A stretch of 64,000 nt of DNA from Desulfuromonas sp. (GTDB lineage: Bacteria; Desulfobacterota; Desulfuromonadia; Desulfuromonadales; BM501): contig NZ_PKUB01000003.1 of assembly GCF_002868845.1 (NCBI RefSeq), positions 831-64,830 of the forward strand, given 5' to 3'. Under the pieces are notes generated by a model, which saw only the letters and a list, made by a program, of their open reading frames with translations, was not told the DNA's origin and made no database searches. Position numbers and translations under genes: made by a program. The number at the start of each line of letters is the position of its first letter. Position 1 is the stretch's first letter. Positions 54,048-63,690 of the stretch are shown here, piece after piece.

Positions 54048-56486
54048 ATGGCTAAATCACTCGTAATCGTCGAATCCCCGGCCAAGGCCAAGACCATAGA
54101 GAAGTTTCTGGGCAAGGGGTACAAGGTCCTTGCTTCTTACGGCCACGTGCGGGCCCTGCCGAGCAAGCAGGGGTCGGTAGACGTGGAACACGACTTCGAA
54201 CCCCTGTACCACGTCCTCCCCGAGAGCAAGAAGCAGATCGACCTGCTGAAGAAAGAGGCCGGGGGAAGCGACGAAATCATCCTCGCAACCGACCTCGACC
54301 GGGAGGGAGAGGCCATCGCCTGGCACCTGCTCGAGGCCATGGGGATCGACGAGAAGGGCGACTCCCCGAAGGTCAGGCGGGTGACTTTCCACGAGATCAC
54401 CGAGAGCGCCATCAAGAAGGCGATCGCCGAGCCGCGCACCATCGCACGCGACCTGGTGGACGCCCAGCAGGCCCGCTCCATCCTCGACTACCTGGTCGGC
54501 TTCAACCTCTCCCCCTTTCTGTGGAAGAAGATCCGCTACGGCCTCTCGGCCGGCCGCGTCCAGTCCGTGGCCCTGCGCCTCGTCTGCGAGCGGGAGAAGG
54601 AGATCGCCGCCTTCGTCCCACGGGAGTACTGGACCATCGAGGCGCAACTGCGCTCGGCCGGCGGGGACGACTTCCTGGCCCGCCTCCAGGCCGTCGACGG
54701 CAAGAAGCTCGACAAGTTCGCCATCGCCGATGAAGAGCAGGCAAAGGCGCTTTCCGAGGAGATCGCCCGCCAGAGCTTCGCCGTCTCCGAAGTAAAGCGC
54801 AGCGAAAAGAAGCGTAACCCTGCGGCCCCCTTCACGACCAGCACCCTCCAGCAGGAGGCCAGCCGCAAGATCGGCTTCTCGGCCCGCAAGACCATGGGCA
54901 CCGCCCAGAAGCTATACGAGGGGATCGACATCGGCGAGGGGGCGGTCGGCCTCATCACCTACATGCGTACCGACTCGATCGTCCTCTCCGAAGAGGCCAA
55001 GGCCGAAGCCAAGGAAGTGATCACCGAGAACTACGGCCCGGAATACGCCCTGGACAAGCCACGGGTTTTCAAGAACCGGGCAAAGAACGCCCAGGAGGCC
55101 CACGAGGCCATCCGCCCCACATCCATCGCCAACACCCCGGACAAGGTCAAGGCCTTCCTCTCCTCCGACCAGTTCCGCCTTTACCGCCTCATCTGGACCC
55201 GCACCGTCGCCTCCCAGATGGCCTCCGCCATCCTCGACGCCACCACCGTCGACATCGCCGCCGGCGAGCGCTTCTCCTTCCGGGTCAGCGGACAGGTCAT
55301 CCGGTTCCCCGGCTTCATGAAACTGTACATCGAGGGAACGGACGAGGAGGAGGAAAAGCCCGAAGGAACCCTCCCCGCCCTGGAGAAGGGGGACGGGGTG
55401 GAGAGCGGCGAGATCCTGCCCGACCAGCATTTCACCCAGCCCCCGCCCCGCTACACCGAGGCGAGCCTGGTCAAGACCCTGGAGGAGTACGGTATCGGCC
55501 GCCCCTCCACCTACGCCTCCATCATGAACACCCTGGTGACGCGCAAGTATGCCCGCCTGGAGAAGCGCGCCTTCTACGCCGAGGACGTGGGGATGGTCGT
55601 CAGCGACCTGCTGGTCAAGCACTTCCCCAAGTACGTGGACTACGACTTCACCGCCCAGCTCGAGGAGGACCTGGACGCCATCTCCCGCGGAGAGGAAAAG
55701 TGGCGGCCCTTGCTCCGGGCCTTCTGGGACCCCTTCATCGGCCTGCTGAAGCAGAATGAGAAAGAGGTCACGAAGGAGGAAGTCACCACCGAGAAGACGG
55801 ACAAGGTCTGCCCCGACTGCGGCAAGGAACTGGTCATCAAGCTGGGAAGGGCTGGACGCTTTCTGGCCTGCTCTGGCTTTCCCGAATGCCGCCACACCGA
55901 GCCCCTCTCCGGTGAGGAGCGCGAAGAGCCCGTCCTCTCCGAAGAGAAGTGCGACAAGTGCGGGGCCCTCATGCTCATCAAGGAGGGGCGCTACGGCAAG
56001 TTCCTCGCCTGCTCGGCCTACCCCGGCTGCAAGAACATCCAGCCCCTGGTCAAGCCGAAGGCTCTCGGCATCACCTGCCCCGAGTGCAAAGAGGGGGAGT
56101 TGATGGAGAAGAAGAGCCGCTACGGCAAGATCTTCTACTCCTGCAACCGCTACCCCAAGTGCAAGTACGCCCTCTGGGACCTGCCGATCCCCGAGCCCTG
56201 CCCGACCTGCGGATTCCCCCTGGTGGTGGAGAAGGTGACCAAGCGCTACGGCACCTATCGCAAGTGCCCGGCCGAGGAGTGCGACTACAAGCTGGTGCTG
56301 GTCGAACCGGAGAAGAAAGCGCCGGCGAAGAAGGCCGCGGCCAAGAAAGCGCCAGCCAAGAAAGCGCCAGCCAAGAAAGCGCCAGCCAAGAAAGCGCCAG
56401 CCAAGAAGGCTGCGGCCAAAAAGGCTCCCGCCAAAAAGGCCGTGGCCAAGAAGGCGCCGGCAAAGGCGACCAAGAAAAAGGACTGA
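54048..56486 (+). CDS. topA: DNA topoisomerase I with Lys/Ala repeat tail
   Basis: 812 aa. TOPRIM domain (SLVIVESPAKAKTIEKFLGKGYKV; ATDLDREGEAIAWHL), catalytic Tyr region GAVGLITYMRTDSIVLSEE (about residue 305) and the IRPTSI core. Three CxxC zinc ribbons (CPDCGKELV, CDKCGALML, CPECKEGEL) and a fourth (CPTCGFPLV) follow. The last 55 residues consist of KKAPA/KKAAA repeats, a histone-H1-like basic tail. The enzyme relaxes negative supercoils. Confidence 0.97.
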   Translation: MAKSLVIVESPAKAKTIEKFLGKGYKVLASYGHVRALPSKQGSVDVEHDFEPLYHVLPESKKQIDLLKKEAGGSDEIILATDLDREGEAIAWHLLEAMGIDEKGDSPKVRRVTFHEITESAIKKAIAEPRTIARDLVDAQQARSILDYLVGFNLSPFLWKKIRYGLSAGRVQSVALRLVCEREKEIAAFVPREYWTIEAQLRSAGGDDFLARLQAVDGKKLDKFAIADEEQAKALSEEIARQSFAVSEVKRSEKKRNPAAPFTTSTLQQEASRKIGFSARKTMGTAQKLYEGIDIGEGAVGLITYMRTDSIVLSEEAKAEAKEVITENYGPEYALDKPRVFKNRAKNAQEAHEAIRPTSIANTPDKVKAFLSSDQFRLYRLIWTRTVASQMASAILDATTVDIAAGERFSFRVSGQVIRFPGFMKLYIEGTDEEEEKPEGTLPALEKGDGVESGEILPDQHFTQPPPRYTEASLVKTLEEYGIGRPSTYASIMNTLVTRKYARLEKRAFYAEDVGMVVSDLLVKHFPKYVDYDFTAQLEEDLDAISRGEEKWRPLLRAFWDPFIGLLKQNEKEVTKEEVTTEKTDKVCPDCGKELVIKLGRAGRFLACSGFPECRHTEPLSGEEREEPVLSEEKCDKCGALMLIKEGRYGKFLACSAYPGCKNIQPLVKPKALGITCPECKEGELMEKKSRYGKIFYSCNRYPKCKYALWDLPIPEPCPTCGFPLVVEKVTKRYGTYRKCPAEECDYKLVLVEPEKKAPAKKAAAKKAPAKKAPAKKAPAKKAPAKKAAAKKAPAKKAVAKKAPAKATKKKD
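56343..56402 (+). repeat. 15-bp tandem repeat in the topA tail
   Basis: Unit aagaaagcgccagcc repeated four times exactly, encoding KKAPA. Copy number is likely to vary between strains by slippage. Confidence 0.9.
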
Positions 56487-56520
56487 GGCGGGCCTGACCC
56501 AACCCGAAAACACCCCCCGA

Positions 56521-56548
56521 TGGCCGGACCGCAAGGTCCGGCCACGCT
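56521..56548 (+). terminator. Hairpin after topA
   Basis: Perfect 10-bp stem tggccggacc/ggtccggcca (56521-56530, 56535-56544), weak T-tract. Confidence 0.6.
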
Positions 56549-56593
56549 CGTTTTGGCCCCGGCTCTTCCCGGCCGTATCGAAGGAGACATCAC

Positions 56594-57955
56594 GTGCAGG
56601 ACACAAACCGGATCACCATCATCGGCGGCGGTCTCGCCGGCTGCGAGGCCGCCTGGCAGGCGGCCCGCGAAGGGGCGCGGGTCACCCTCTACGAGATGAA
56701 GCCGCAGCGCTTTTCACCGGCCCATCACTCGGAGAAGCTCGGGGAACTGGTCTGTTCCAACAGCCTGCGCGGCGCGGGGATGAACAACGCCGTCGGCTGC
56801 CTCAAGGAGGAATTGCGGCGCTGCGGATCACTGTTCATGGAGGCGGCCGACGCCACCGCCGTCCCCGCCGGCGGCGCCCTGGCGGTGGACCGGGAGGCCT
56901 TCGCCGCCTACATCACCGAGGCGATCGAGACACACCCCTCTATCGAACTGCGCCGGGAAGAAGTCACCGCCATTCCCTCCGAGGGGACCGTCGTAATCGC
57001 CTCCGGGCCGCTGGCCTCCGAGGACCTCTCAGTGGAGATAGCCCGGCTCACCGGCGCCGAGCACCTCTACTTCTACGACGCCATCGCCCCCATTGTCGAA
57101 GCCGACTCCATCGACTTCGACCGGGCCTGGAGAGCCTCCCGCTACGGCAAGGGGGGGGACGACTACGTCAACTGCCCCCTGGACCGGGACGAGTACCTGG
57201 CCTTTGTCGATGCGCTGAACCGCTCAGAGAAGGTTCCCGCCCGGGACTTCGAGAAGATGATCCATTTCGAGGGATGCATGCCGATCGAAGAGATGGCGGC
57301 CCGGGGCGAGATGACCCTCGCCTTCGGCCCCATGAAGCCGGTCGGCCTGCCCGACCCGCGCACCGGCCGGGTGCCCTTCGCCGTGGTCCAGCTGCGCCAA
57401 GAGGACCGCCACGCCAGCCTCTTCAACATCGTCGGCTTCCAGACCAAGCTCACCTACCCGGAACAGCGTCGTATTTTCCGCACCATTCCCGGACTGGAGA
57501 AGGCCCGGTTCGCCCGGCTCGGCAGCGTCCACCGAAACACCTTCATCAACGCCCCGGCCTGCCTGGAGCGCACCCTGCAGCTCAAGAGCGACCCGCGGAT
57601 CTTCTTCGCCGGTCAGCTCAGCGGCGTGGAAGGCTACGTGGAGTCGGCGGCAGGAGGATTTCTGGCCGGACTCTTCGCCGCCCGCTGGAGCCGGTCGGAA
57701 GAGTCCCCCCTCCCCCCGCCGACCACCGCCCTTGGAGCCCTTCTTGCCCACCTGGCCGATTCCAGTCCCGAGAACTTCCAGCCGATGAACGTCAACTACG
57801 GCCTCTTCCCCCCCCTGGAGGGACGACGAATGAAACGCGCCCTGCGGCGCCTGGCCATGGCCGAGCGGGCCCTGGAAAGCCTCGAATCCTGGCGCCGGAC
57901 ACTCGCTCCGCCCGTCGGAGAATCCCCGGAAGCTTCAAACACACCTTTAAGATAA
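56594..57955 (+). CDS. trmFO: Methylenetetrahydrofolate-tRNA (uracil-54-C5) methyltransferase
   Basis: 453 aa from a GTG at 56594 (aaggag upstream). FAD-binding [16 protein letters not shown] at the start, the conserved [11 protein letters not shown] (Cys about residue 54) and [12 protein letters not shown] (Cys about residue 226), and the C-terminal [16 protein letters not shown]. It methylates U54 of tRNA using methylene-THF and FAD. Follows topA directly, a common gene order. Confidence 0.96.
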   Translation: MQDTNRITIIGGGLAGCEAAWQAAREGARVTLYEMKPQRFSPAHHSEKLGELVCSNSLRGAGMNNAVGCLKEELRRCGSLFMEAADATAVPAGGALAVDREAFAAYITEAIETHPSIELRREEVTAIPSEGTVVIASGPLASEDLSVEIARLTGAEHLYFYDAIAPIVEADSIDFDRAWRASRYGKGGDDYVNCPLDRDEYLAFVDALNRSEKVPARDFEKMIHFEGCMPIEEMAARGEMTLAFGPMKPVGLPDPRTGRVPFAVVQLRQEDRHASLFNIVGFQTKLTYPEQRRIFRTIPGLEKARFARLGSVHRNTFINAPACLERTLQLKSDPRIFFAGQLSGVEGYVESAAGGFLAGLFAARWSRSEESPLPPPTTALGALLAHLADSSPENFQPMNVNYGLFPPLEGRRMKRALRRLAMAERALESLESWRRTLAPPVGESPEASNTPLR

Positions 57956-58124
57956 TCAAATTTGCGTATTGTTTTTTCCTTCCGTATTGAGTATGTTCAA
58001 TCATTGACGGTGCTTGAGCGGCGCCGCGCACGGCACCGCCCGAGCGGCCCTCCCCGAGAAAGCTCTTCTAACTGCCAGGAAGTGCTCTCAGAATGTCCCT
58101 CGCCACGGAAAACCGGGGCCTATC

Positions 58125-60062
58125 GTGACAGAGCGCAATGGAACAAGCGATGATGTTTGCAAGGACCTCTTACGGAACCTGAAACAGGGTTCCAGCCTGG
58201 CGGACTTTCATTTCACCCTGATTTCAGCTTCCCAGGCGGACGGGGGGAAAGTTCCCCCCTTTTGCCCCAAGGAAGTCTCCTCCTGCTGCAAAAACCACTG
58301 CCCGAAACTCTCCCTGGAGGCGGTGGGACACGTCCTCCGCACCAATAAGCCCAACATCTTCCGCTGCCCTTCGGGCTTTCTGAATTTTGCCCTCCCCGTC
58401 TTCTCCGGAGCCGGCGATCCCGTCTGCCTGGTCGGTTGCGGAGGCCGCGAAGACTCCCCCCCCCAATCCGTGGCCCACCTGGAGAAAGCCATTCGCTCCA
58501 TCCAGAAAATTCTCGCGACCGCCGCCCCGGAAAAGAAAAAACCGGCCGAAAAGCAAAGCAGCCTGCAGGCCCTGTCCCGGGTCTCCCAGGAAATCGACCG
58601 AATCACCTCTCCCACCCGGATCCTGGAAACCCTTACCGAGGCCCTTCTCGTTCTGTTCGATCTACGCCAGATCTTCGCCCTTTTCACCCCGGATGGAAGA
58701 AACGACTACAGCCTCGTCGGCGGTTACGGGTTATCCCGTGAGCTCGAAGCCATGAACCAGGAAGACCTGGCCGCACTCTTCCCCGCACTCTCCCCGGAAG
58801 GCCCGGCACAACAGAAGGAGACCCGTCCCATCCTCCCTCCGCTCCCGGGAGGAGAACCGGTCAGCATTCCCATGAAAAGCCAGGACCGGAACTTTGGCCT
58901 TCTCGTCCTGGTCAGCCCGACCATCCAGCCGGATGACCTCGCTGCCGTGCGCCTGTTGTGCGACCGGACCTCGACCCGACTGGCCCTCCTGAGCCAGCAG
59001 GAGAAACTTCAAAAGGTCAGTGCTCTTTCTTCCCAGCTCCTGAAGACGATCGACTCCTTCACACAGATAAAAAACCTGAAAGAACTCTCCGCGGCAATCA
59101 TCCATAAGGCCACCGACCTTCTTCAGACCTCCCGGGGCTCCCTGATGCTCATCGACCCCAGCAGAGAGAACCTCTGGATCGCCGCCGCCAGGGGGATGAA
59201 CCCGGCCCTGGCCCGTTCCCTCAAGGTCCGGGTCGGCACGGGAATCGCCGGAAGGGTTTTCCAGCAGGGCCATCCCCTGCTGGTCACAGATGTCGAGAAA
59301 AACGATCAACTGACCTTTTCCCCTCGCCCCCGCTTCCAGACCAAGTCCTTTATCAGCGTTCCGATCAAGAGCCAAGGCCATTCGATCGGGGTCATCAACC
59401 TTTCGGACAAACGGGATAAAAAATCATTCAGCAGGACCGATCTGGCCCTTCTCAAAACCTTCACTTCCTTCATCGCCATTCTCTTGGAGCAGACGACCGC
59501 CCTGGAACGGACCAGGACCATTGAAAACCAGGCCATCACCGATCCTCTCACCGGGCTCTACAATCGGCGCTACCTGACCAAGCGTCTCGAGGAGGAGTTC
59601 GGCCGCTCGGGCAGGCAGAATTTCAACTTCTGCATCATGCTGATCGACCTGGACAACTTCAAGGCCTACAATGATCTCTTCGGGCACTCCGTGGGCGACG
59701 AGGTCCTGCGCAAAAGTGCGGCGCTCATCAAGAGCGCGGCCCGGGACATGGACGCAGCCACCCGCTACGGAGGCGACGAATTCTGCATCCTCCTTCCCGG
59801 CACCTCCAAGCAGGAGGCCAAGCTGGTCGCCGAACGCATCCGCGCAACCATCGAGAAGACGGCCTTCCCCAAGGAGGATCGTTTCCCCACTGAAAAGCTG
59901 ACCATCAGCATCGGCATTGCAGGCTATCCCCATGACGGCAATACCGCAGACGCCCTGATCCAGAATGCCGACCAGGCCCTTTACCGGGCGAAGAACGGTG
60001 GCCGAAACCGGGTTTACCTCTTCGGCACAAAGTCCCCACAAGAAAAAATCGTCTTCCTCTGA
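58125..60062 (+). CDS. PocR-like/GAF/GAF/GGDEF diguanylate cyclase
   Basis: About 645 aa; a GTG at 58125 is used as start, with only weak gggg upstream; a TTG at 58014 is the alternative. Residues 10-105 form a cysteine-rich PocR-like sensor domain (FCPKEVSSCCKNHCP, FRCPSGFLNFALPVF, CLVGCGG). GAF domains span about 150-295 and 325-480 (SRGSLMLIDPSRENLWIAAARG; TGIAGRVFQQGHPLLVTD). The GGDEF domain (about 505-640) has DPLTGLYNRRYL and an intact RYGGDEFCILLPG. It should make c-di-GMP in response to a bound small molecule. No membrane segment. Confidence 0.88.
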   Translation: MTERNGTSDDVCKDLLRNLKQGSSLADFHFTLISASQADGGKVPPFCPKEVSSCCKNHCPKLSLEAVGHVLRTNKPNIFRCPSGFLNFALPVFSGAGDPVCLVGCGGREDSPPQSVAHLEKAIRSIQKILATAAPEKKKPAEKQSSLQALSRVSQEIDRITSPTRILETLTEALLVLFDLRQIFALFTPDGRNDYSLVGGYGLSRELEAMNQEDLAALFPALSPEGPAQQKETRPILPPLPGGEPVSIPMKSQDRNFGLLVLVSPTIQPDDLAAVRLLCDRTSTRLALLSQQEKLQKVSALSSQLLKTIDSFTQIKNLKELSAAIIHKATDLLQTSRGSLMLIDPSRENLWIAAARGMNPALARSLKVRVGTGIAGRVFQQGHPLLVTDVEKNDQLTFSPRPRFQTKSFISVPIKSQGHSIGVINLSDKRDKKSFSRTDLALLKTFTSFIAILLEQTTALERTRTIENQAITDPLTGLYNRRYLTKRLEEEFGRSGRQNFNFCIMLIDLDNFKAYNDLFGHSVGDEVLRKSAALIKSAARDMDAATRYGGDEFCILLPGTSKQEAKLVAERIRATIEKTAFPKEDRFPTEKLTISIGIAGYPHDGNTADALIQNADQALYRAKNGGRNRVYLFGTKSPQEKIVFL

Positions 60063-60167
60063 TCCCTTCTTGCAGCTTCCCCTTCCCCGCCCTTTGAGGC
60101 ATAATAACGCCCTTCATGAAGCAGCCGAACCCCCCAAACATTTTTCGACCACCTCCGAAAGACGACA

Positions 60168-60809
60168 ATGAAGCCTCTTGAAAAAAAAGGAGCGTCCACC
60201 GCTTCCGGAAAGACCCGGGGAATAGTCCTCGCCTCCGCCTCCCCCCGACGCCGGGAGCTGCTCGCCTCTGTCGGCATCGAATTCGACGTGGTGCCGAGCC
60301 GGGCCCCCGAGGAAGAGTTGCCCGGGGAGACACCGGAGCAGCACGTGATACGATTGAGCAGAGACAAAGCCCGTGAGGTCGCATCCCGGGACGACGTGGC
60401 GGGGCGCTGGTTCATCGGCAGCGACACGATCGTGCTGCGCGACGGCGACATCCTCGGCAAGCCGAAGGACGCCCCGGAGGCGGCGGACATGCTGCGCTCC
60501 CTCTCCGGGCGCAGCCACCGGGTGCTGTCCGGCTACGCCGTCCATGACCGCCACGACGGCGGCTGCGTGGCCGGCGCGGCGGTCACGGCAGTGCGGTTCA
60601 AGGAGTTGACAGAGCAAGAAATCGCAGGGTACATTGCCACGGGCGAGCCCTTCGACAAGGCCGGCTCCTACGCAATCCAGGGCATCGGCGCCTTTATGGT
60701 CCTCGCCATCGAGGGAAGCTACACCAACGTCGTCGGCCTGCCCCTGTGCGAGGTGGTGGAGGTGCTCGAGAACCTCGGGGCCGCCAGACTCTTCGCCGGC
60801 GCCCCCTAG
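60168..60809 (+). CDS. maf: Maf-type nucleotide pyrophosphatase
   Basis: 213 aa. The signature LASASPRRRELLASVGIEF, SDTIVLRDGDILGKPKD (catalytic Asp), and EPFDKAGSYAIQGIGAFMV are typical of Maf, which hydrolyses nucleoside triphosphates such as dTTP, UTP or modified ones. The N-terminal 15 residues are a basic extension beyond the usual start and the true start may be downstream. Confidence 0.93.
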   Translation: MKPLEKKGASTASGKTRGIVLASASPRRRELLASVGIEFDVVPSRAPEEELPGETPEQHVIRLSRDKAREVASRDDVAGRWFIGSDTIVLRDGDILGKPKDAPEAADMLRSLSGRSHRVLSGYAVHDRHDGGCVAGAAVTAVRFKELTEQEIAGYIATGEPFDKAGSYAIQGIGAFMVLAIEGSYTNVVGLPLCEVVEVLENLGAARLFAGAP

Positions 60810-60858
60810 GGCAGGGCCCTTTTCCTGCCCTCAAGTCCATATCCTGAGCGGTGACGCC

Positions 60859-61550
60859 ATGTCCATCGAATCGAACATACGGGCCATCAATGACCGCATC
60901 ACAGCCGCCTGTGCCCGCGCCGGGCGCTACCCGGCTTCGGTACGCCTCGTTGCGGTTTCCAAAACCAAACCGGCGGAAATGGTCGAAGAGGCCTATATCG
61001 CGGGCCAGACCCTGTTCGGAGAAAGCTACGCCCAGGAATTTTCCGCCAAGACCGAACAGGTGGGAGCCCCGGTGGAGTGGCACTTCGTCGGCGGACTGCA
61101 GACCAACAAGGTCAAGTACCTGCGGGGCAGGACGGCCCTGATCCACTCGGTGGACCGCCTCTCCCTCGCCAAGGAGATCGACCGCCAGTGGGGCAAACTC
61201 GAACGGAAGGCCTCGGTTCTGATTCAACTCAACCTGGGGGGGAAGCGACCAAGGCAGGCGCCGGGGAGGCCGACCTGGGAACCCTCGTGCGCCATGTATC
61301 CGCTCTGCCCAACATCCGCATCTGCGGCCTGATGACCCTCCCCCCCTACTGCCCCGACCCCGAGGAGGTGCGCCCCTACTTCCGCCGGCTGCGGGAGCTG
61401 GCGGCCGGCGTAGCCGCCCTTGCCATCCCCGGGGTGGAGATGGCGGAGCTCTCCATGGGCATGAGTCACGACTTCGAGGTCGCCGTGGAGGAGGGTGCCA
61501 CCCTGGTGCGGGTCGGCACCGCGATCTTCGGCGAGAGGATCAGGAGATGA
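60859..61550 (+). pseudogene. yggS: YggS-family PLP homeostasis protein gene with a frameshift in a G-run
   Basis: Frame 1 from ATG 60859 encodes SNIRAINDRITAACARAGR, VAVSKTKPAEMVEEAY (PLP Lys), GESYAQEF, WHFVGGLQTNKVKYL and ends LIQLNLGG; it then runs off at 61332. The homologous continuation (EATKAGAGEADLG, then ICGLMTLPPYCPDPEEVRPYF, MGMSHDFEVAVEEGATLVRVGTAIFG) is in the other frame and stops at 61550. The switch occurs in a run of seven G (61236-61242); eight G would restore the frame. Loss of one G in a homopolymer may be genuine or a sequencing artefact. Precedes the SNF symporter by 4 bp. Confidence 0.88.
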
Positions 61551-61554
61551 CCCG

Positions 61555-62937
61555 ATGAACACCACCCAACCACGCGCCCTGTGGGCGAGCCGCCTCGGCT
61601 TCGTGCTGGCCGCGGCCGGCAGCGCCGTCGGTCTGGGCAACGTCTGGAAGTTTCCCTACATCGCCGGCGAGAACGGCGGCGGCGCCTTCGTCCTCGTCTA
61701 CCTCCTGTGCATCGCCGTCGTCGGCCTGCCGATCATGATGGCCGAACTGATGATCGGCCGCCACACCCGGCGCGACGCCGTCGGCGCCTTTATCCAGATC
61801 GAGGGCAAGCGCTCCTTCTGGCAGTCGGCGGGGTGGGTGAGCGTCGGGGCGGCCTTCATCATCTGCTCCTACTATTCGGTGGTGGCCGGCTGGACCCTCG
61901 ACTACGTCTACCGGGCCGTCTCGGGAGCCTTCATCGGCCAGCCGGCCGAGGCTATCGAGTCGATGTTCAGCGGCCTGATCGCCGACGGCCCCAGGCAGCT
62001 GCTGTGGCACTTCTGCTTCATGTGCCTGTGCCTGGGGATCGTCATCGGCGGGGTGCAGAAGGGGATCGAGCGCTGGAGCAAGATCCTCATGCCGGTCCTC
62101 CTCTTCCTCCTCTTCCTCCTCTTCATGAACGGCATGCTCAGCAAGGGAGCCTGGGAGGGGATCACCTTCATGTTCCGCCCCGACTTCGCAAAGCTGACCC
62201 CCGGCTCTGTCCTCGAGGCCCTCGGCCACGCCTTCTTCACCCTGTCGCTCGGCATGGCGGCGATGATCACCTACGGCTCCTACCTCAGCCGCAAGGAGGA
62301 CCTGCTGGCGGCGAGCCTGCGGGTGGTGGTCCTCGACACCGTCATCGCCCTCATGGCGGGGCTGGCCATCTTCTCCGTCGTCTTCTCCGTCGGCATGGAG
62401 CCGGCCGCAGGCCCCGGACTCGTCTTCAAAACCGTGCCCGTCGTCTTCTCCCAGATCCCCGGCGGACACCTGCTGGCGATCTTCTTCTTCCTCCTCCTCG
62501 CCTTCGCCGCGCTGACAAGCAACATCTCGCTGCTCGAGGCCCAGGTCGCCTACCTCATCGACGAGCGGGGCTGGGGACGCAAGCGGGCCAGCGCGTTCCT
62601 CGCAGGGCTCGCCTTCGTGGTCGGCATCCCGACCGCCCTCTCCTACAACAGCCTCTCGGAATGGAAGGTCATCGGCGACCGGGTCTTCTTCGACTCGGCC
62701 GACCTGATCGCCTCCAATTACCTGCTGCCGATCAGCGGCCTGCTCATCGCGATCTACGTGGGATGGTTCTGGAGGGGTTCGGAGGAGAAGGAAGAACTCA
62801 TCGCCGGGGGCGCCGGATGGGTCTACCCGGTCTGGCACCTTCTCATCCGCTACGTCTCGCCGCTGGCCGTCGCCGTCGTCCTGTACTTCAAGGCGAAAGA
62901 GACGGGGCTCTTCGACTGGCTCGGCGCCCTCTTCTGA
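61555..62937 (+). CDS. Sodium-dependent SNF-family symporter
   Basis: 460 aa from the ATG at 61555 (aggagatga upstream). Eleven to twelve membrane segments; WASRLGFVLAAAGSAVGLGNVWKFPYIAGENGGGAFVLVYL is the TM1 signature of neurotransmitter:sodium symporters (LeuT-like), with GNVWKFPY. LeuT-like substrate and sodium site residues are in TM1 and in SLGMAAMITYGSYL (TM6). Substrate is probably an amino acid. Starts 4 bp after yggS. Confidence 0.93.
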   Translation: MNTTQPRALWASRLGFVLAAAGSAVGLGNVWKFPYIAGENGGGAFVLVYLLCIAVVGLPIMMAELMIGRHTRRDAVGAFIQIEGKRSFWQSAGWVSVGAAFIICSYYSVVAGWTLDYVYRAVSGAFIGQPAEAIESMFSGLIADGPRQLLWHFCFMCLCLGIVIGGVQKGIERWSKILMPVLLFLLFLLFMNGMLSKGAWEGITFMFRPDFAKLTPGSVLEALGHAFFTLSLGMAAMITYGSYLSRKEDLLAASLRVVVLDTVIALMAGLAIFSVVFSVGMEPAAGPGLVFKTVPVVFSQIPGGHLLAIFFFLLLAFAALTSNISLLEAQVAYLIDERGWGRKRASAFLAGLAFVVGIPTALSYNSLSEWKVIGDRVFFDSADLIASNYLLPISGLLIAIYVGWFWRGSEEKEELIAGGAGWVYPVWHLLIRYVSPLAVAVVLYFKAKETGLFDWLGALF

Positions 62938-63054
62938 GTCCGGCAGAAAGAAACATCCCGGAACCCTACGCCATTCGACCTTTCCCTTACACCTTCTCCC
63001 ATCACCTTTGCGCCACCGGGTTAAACCCTTCACCTCAACGGGCCCTGAAAAACC

Positions 63055-63690
63055 ATGCATTTCGACACCTTCCTCTTCGACCTCGACGGCACCCTCACCG
63101 ACTCCCTGCCGGACCTGACCGCCGCCCTCAACCTGCTGCGTGGCGAGATGGCCCTCCCCCCCCTGACACGGGAGACGGTGCGCGGCTATGTCGGCGACGG
63201 GGCGTCCATACTGCTCCAGCGTGCCCTCCCCGAGGGACTGTTCAGCGACGAGCGGCTGACGCGCTTTCTCGCCCTCTACGGTGAGCACCTGGCGGAGCAG
63301 ACCTCCGTCTACCCCGGCATCCGCGAATTCCTCGAACTGCACCGGGAGCGCCGGATGGCCGTGGTTACCAACAAGCCCCTGGCCCTGGCCCGGGGACTCC
63401 TCGAAGCCCTGGACCTCCTGCGCTACTTTCCCGTGGTGATCGGCCCCGATGGCGACAGAAAAAAGCCCCACCCCGGCCCCCTCCTGGCGGCCCTTGACCG
63501 ATTGGGGACCGGCCCCGCATCGGCGGTGATGATCGGCGACCACCACACCGACCTGCGCGCCGGACGGGCCGCCGGGATGCGGGTCTGCTTCTGCGCCTGG
63601 GGTTTCGGCAACGACGGCGGGGAGCCGGGCGACTTCTTCGCCGCCACCCCCTCCGACCTGCCCCGCCTCTTTCCGGCGGAGCCCCGGTGA
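63055..63690 (+). CDS. gph: HAD-family phosphoglycolate phosphatase
   Basis: 211 aa. HAD motif I FLFDLDGTLTDSL, motif II VVTNKP, motif III Lys in DGDRKKPHPGPLLAAL and motif IV IGDHHTDLRAGRAAGM are intact. The helical cap has the Gph-like DLTAALN/YVGDGASILLQRAL. It dephosphorylates 2-phosphoglycolate or related small phosphates. Its stop overlaps the next gene's GTG. Confidence 0.9.
   Translation: MHFDTFLFDLDGTLTDSLPDLTAALNLLRGEMALPPLTRETVRGYVGDGASILLQRALPEGLFSDERLTRFLALYGEHLAEQTSVYPGIREFLELHRERRMAVVTNKPLALARGLLEALDLLRYFPVVIGPDGDRKKPHPGPLLAALDRLGTGPASAVMIGDHHTDLRAGRAAGMRVCFCAWGFGNDGGEPGDFFAATPSDLPRLFPAEPR

Noticed and set aside
61540-63546. 668-aa minus-strand frame opposite the symporter and gph
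   Set aside because: Rich in E, G, V and H with no domain, crosses two real genes; a shadow of GC-biased codons.
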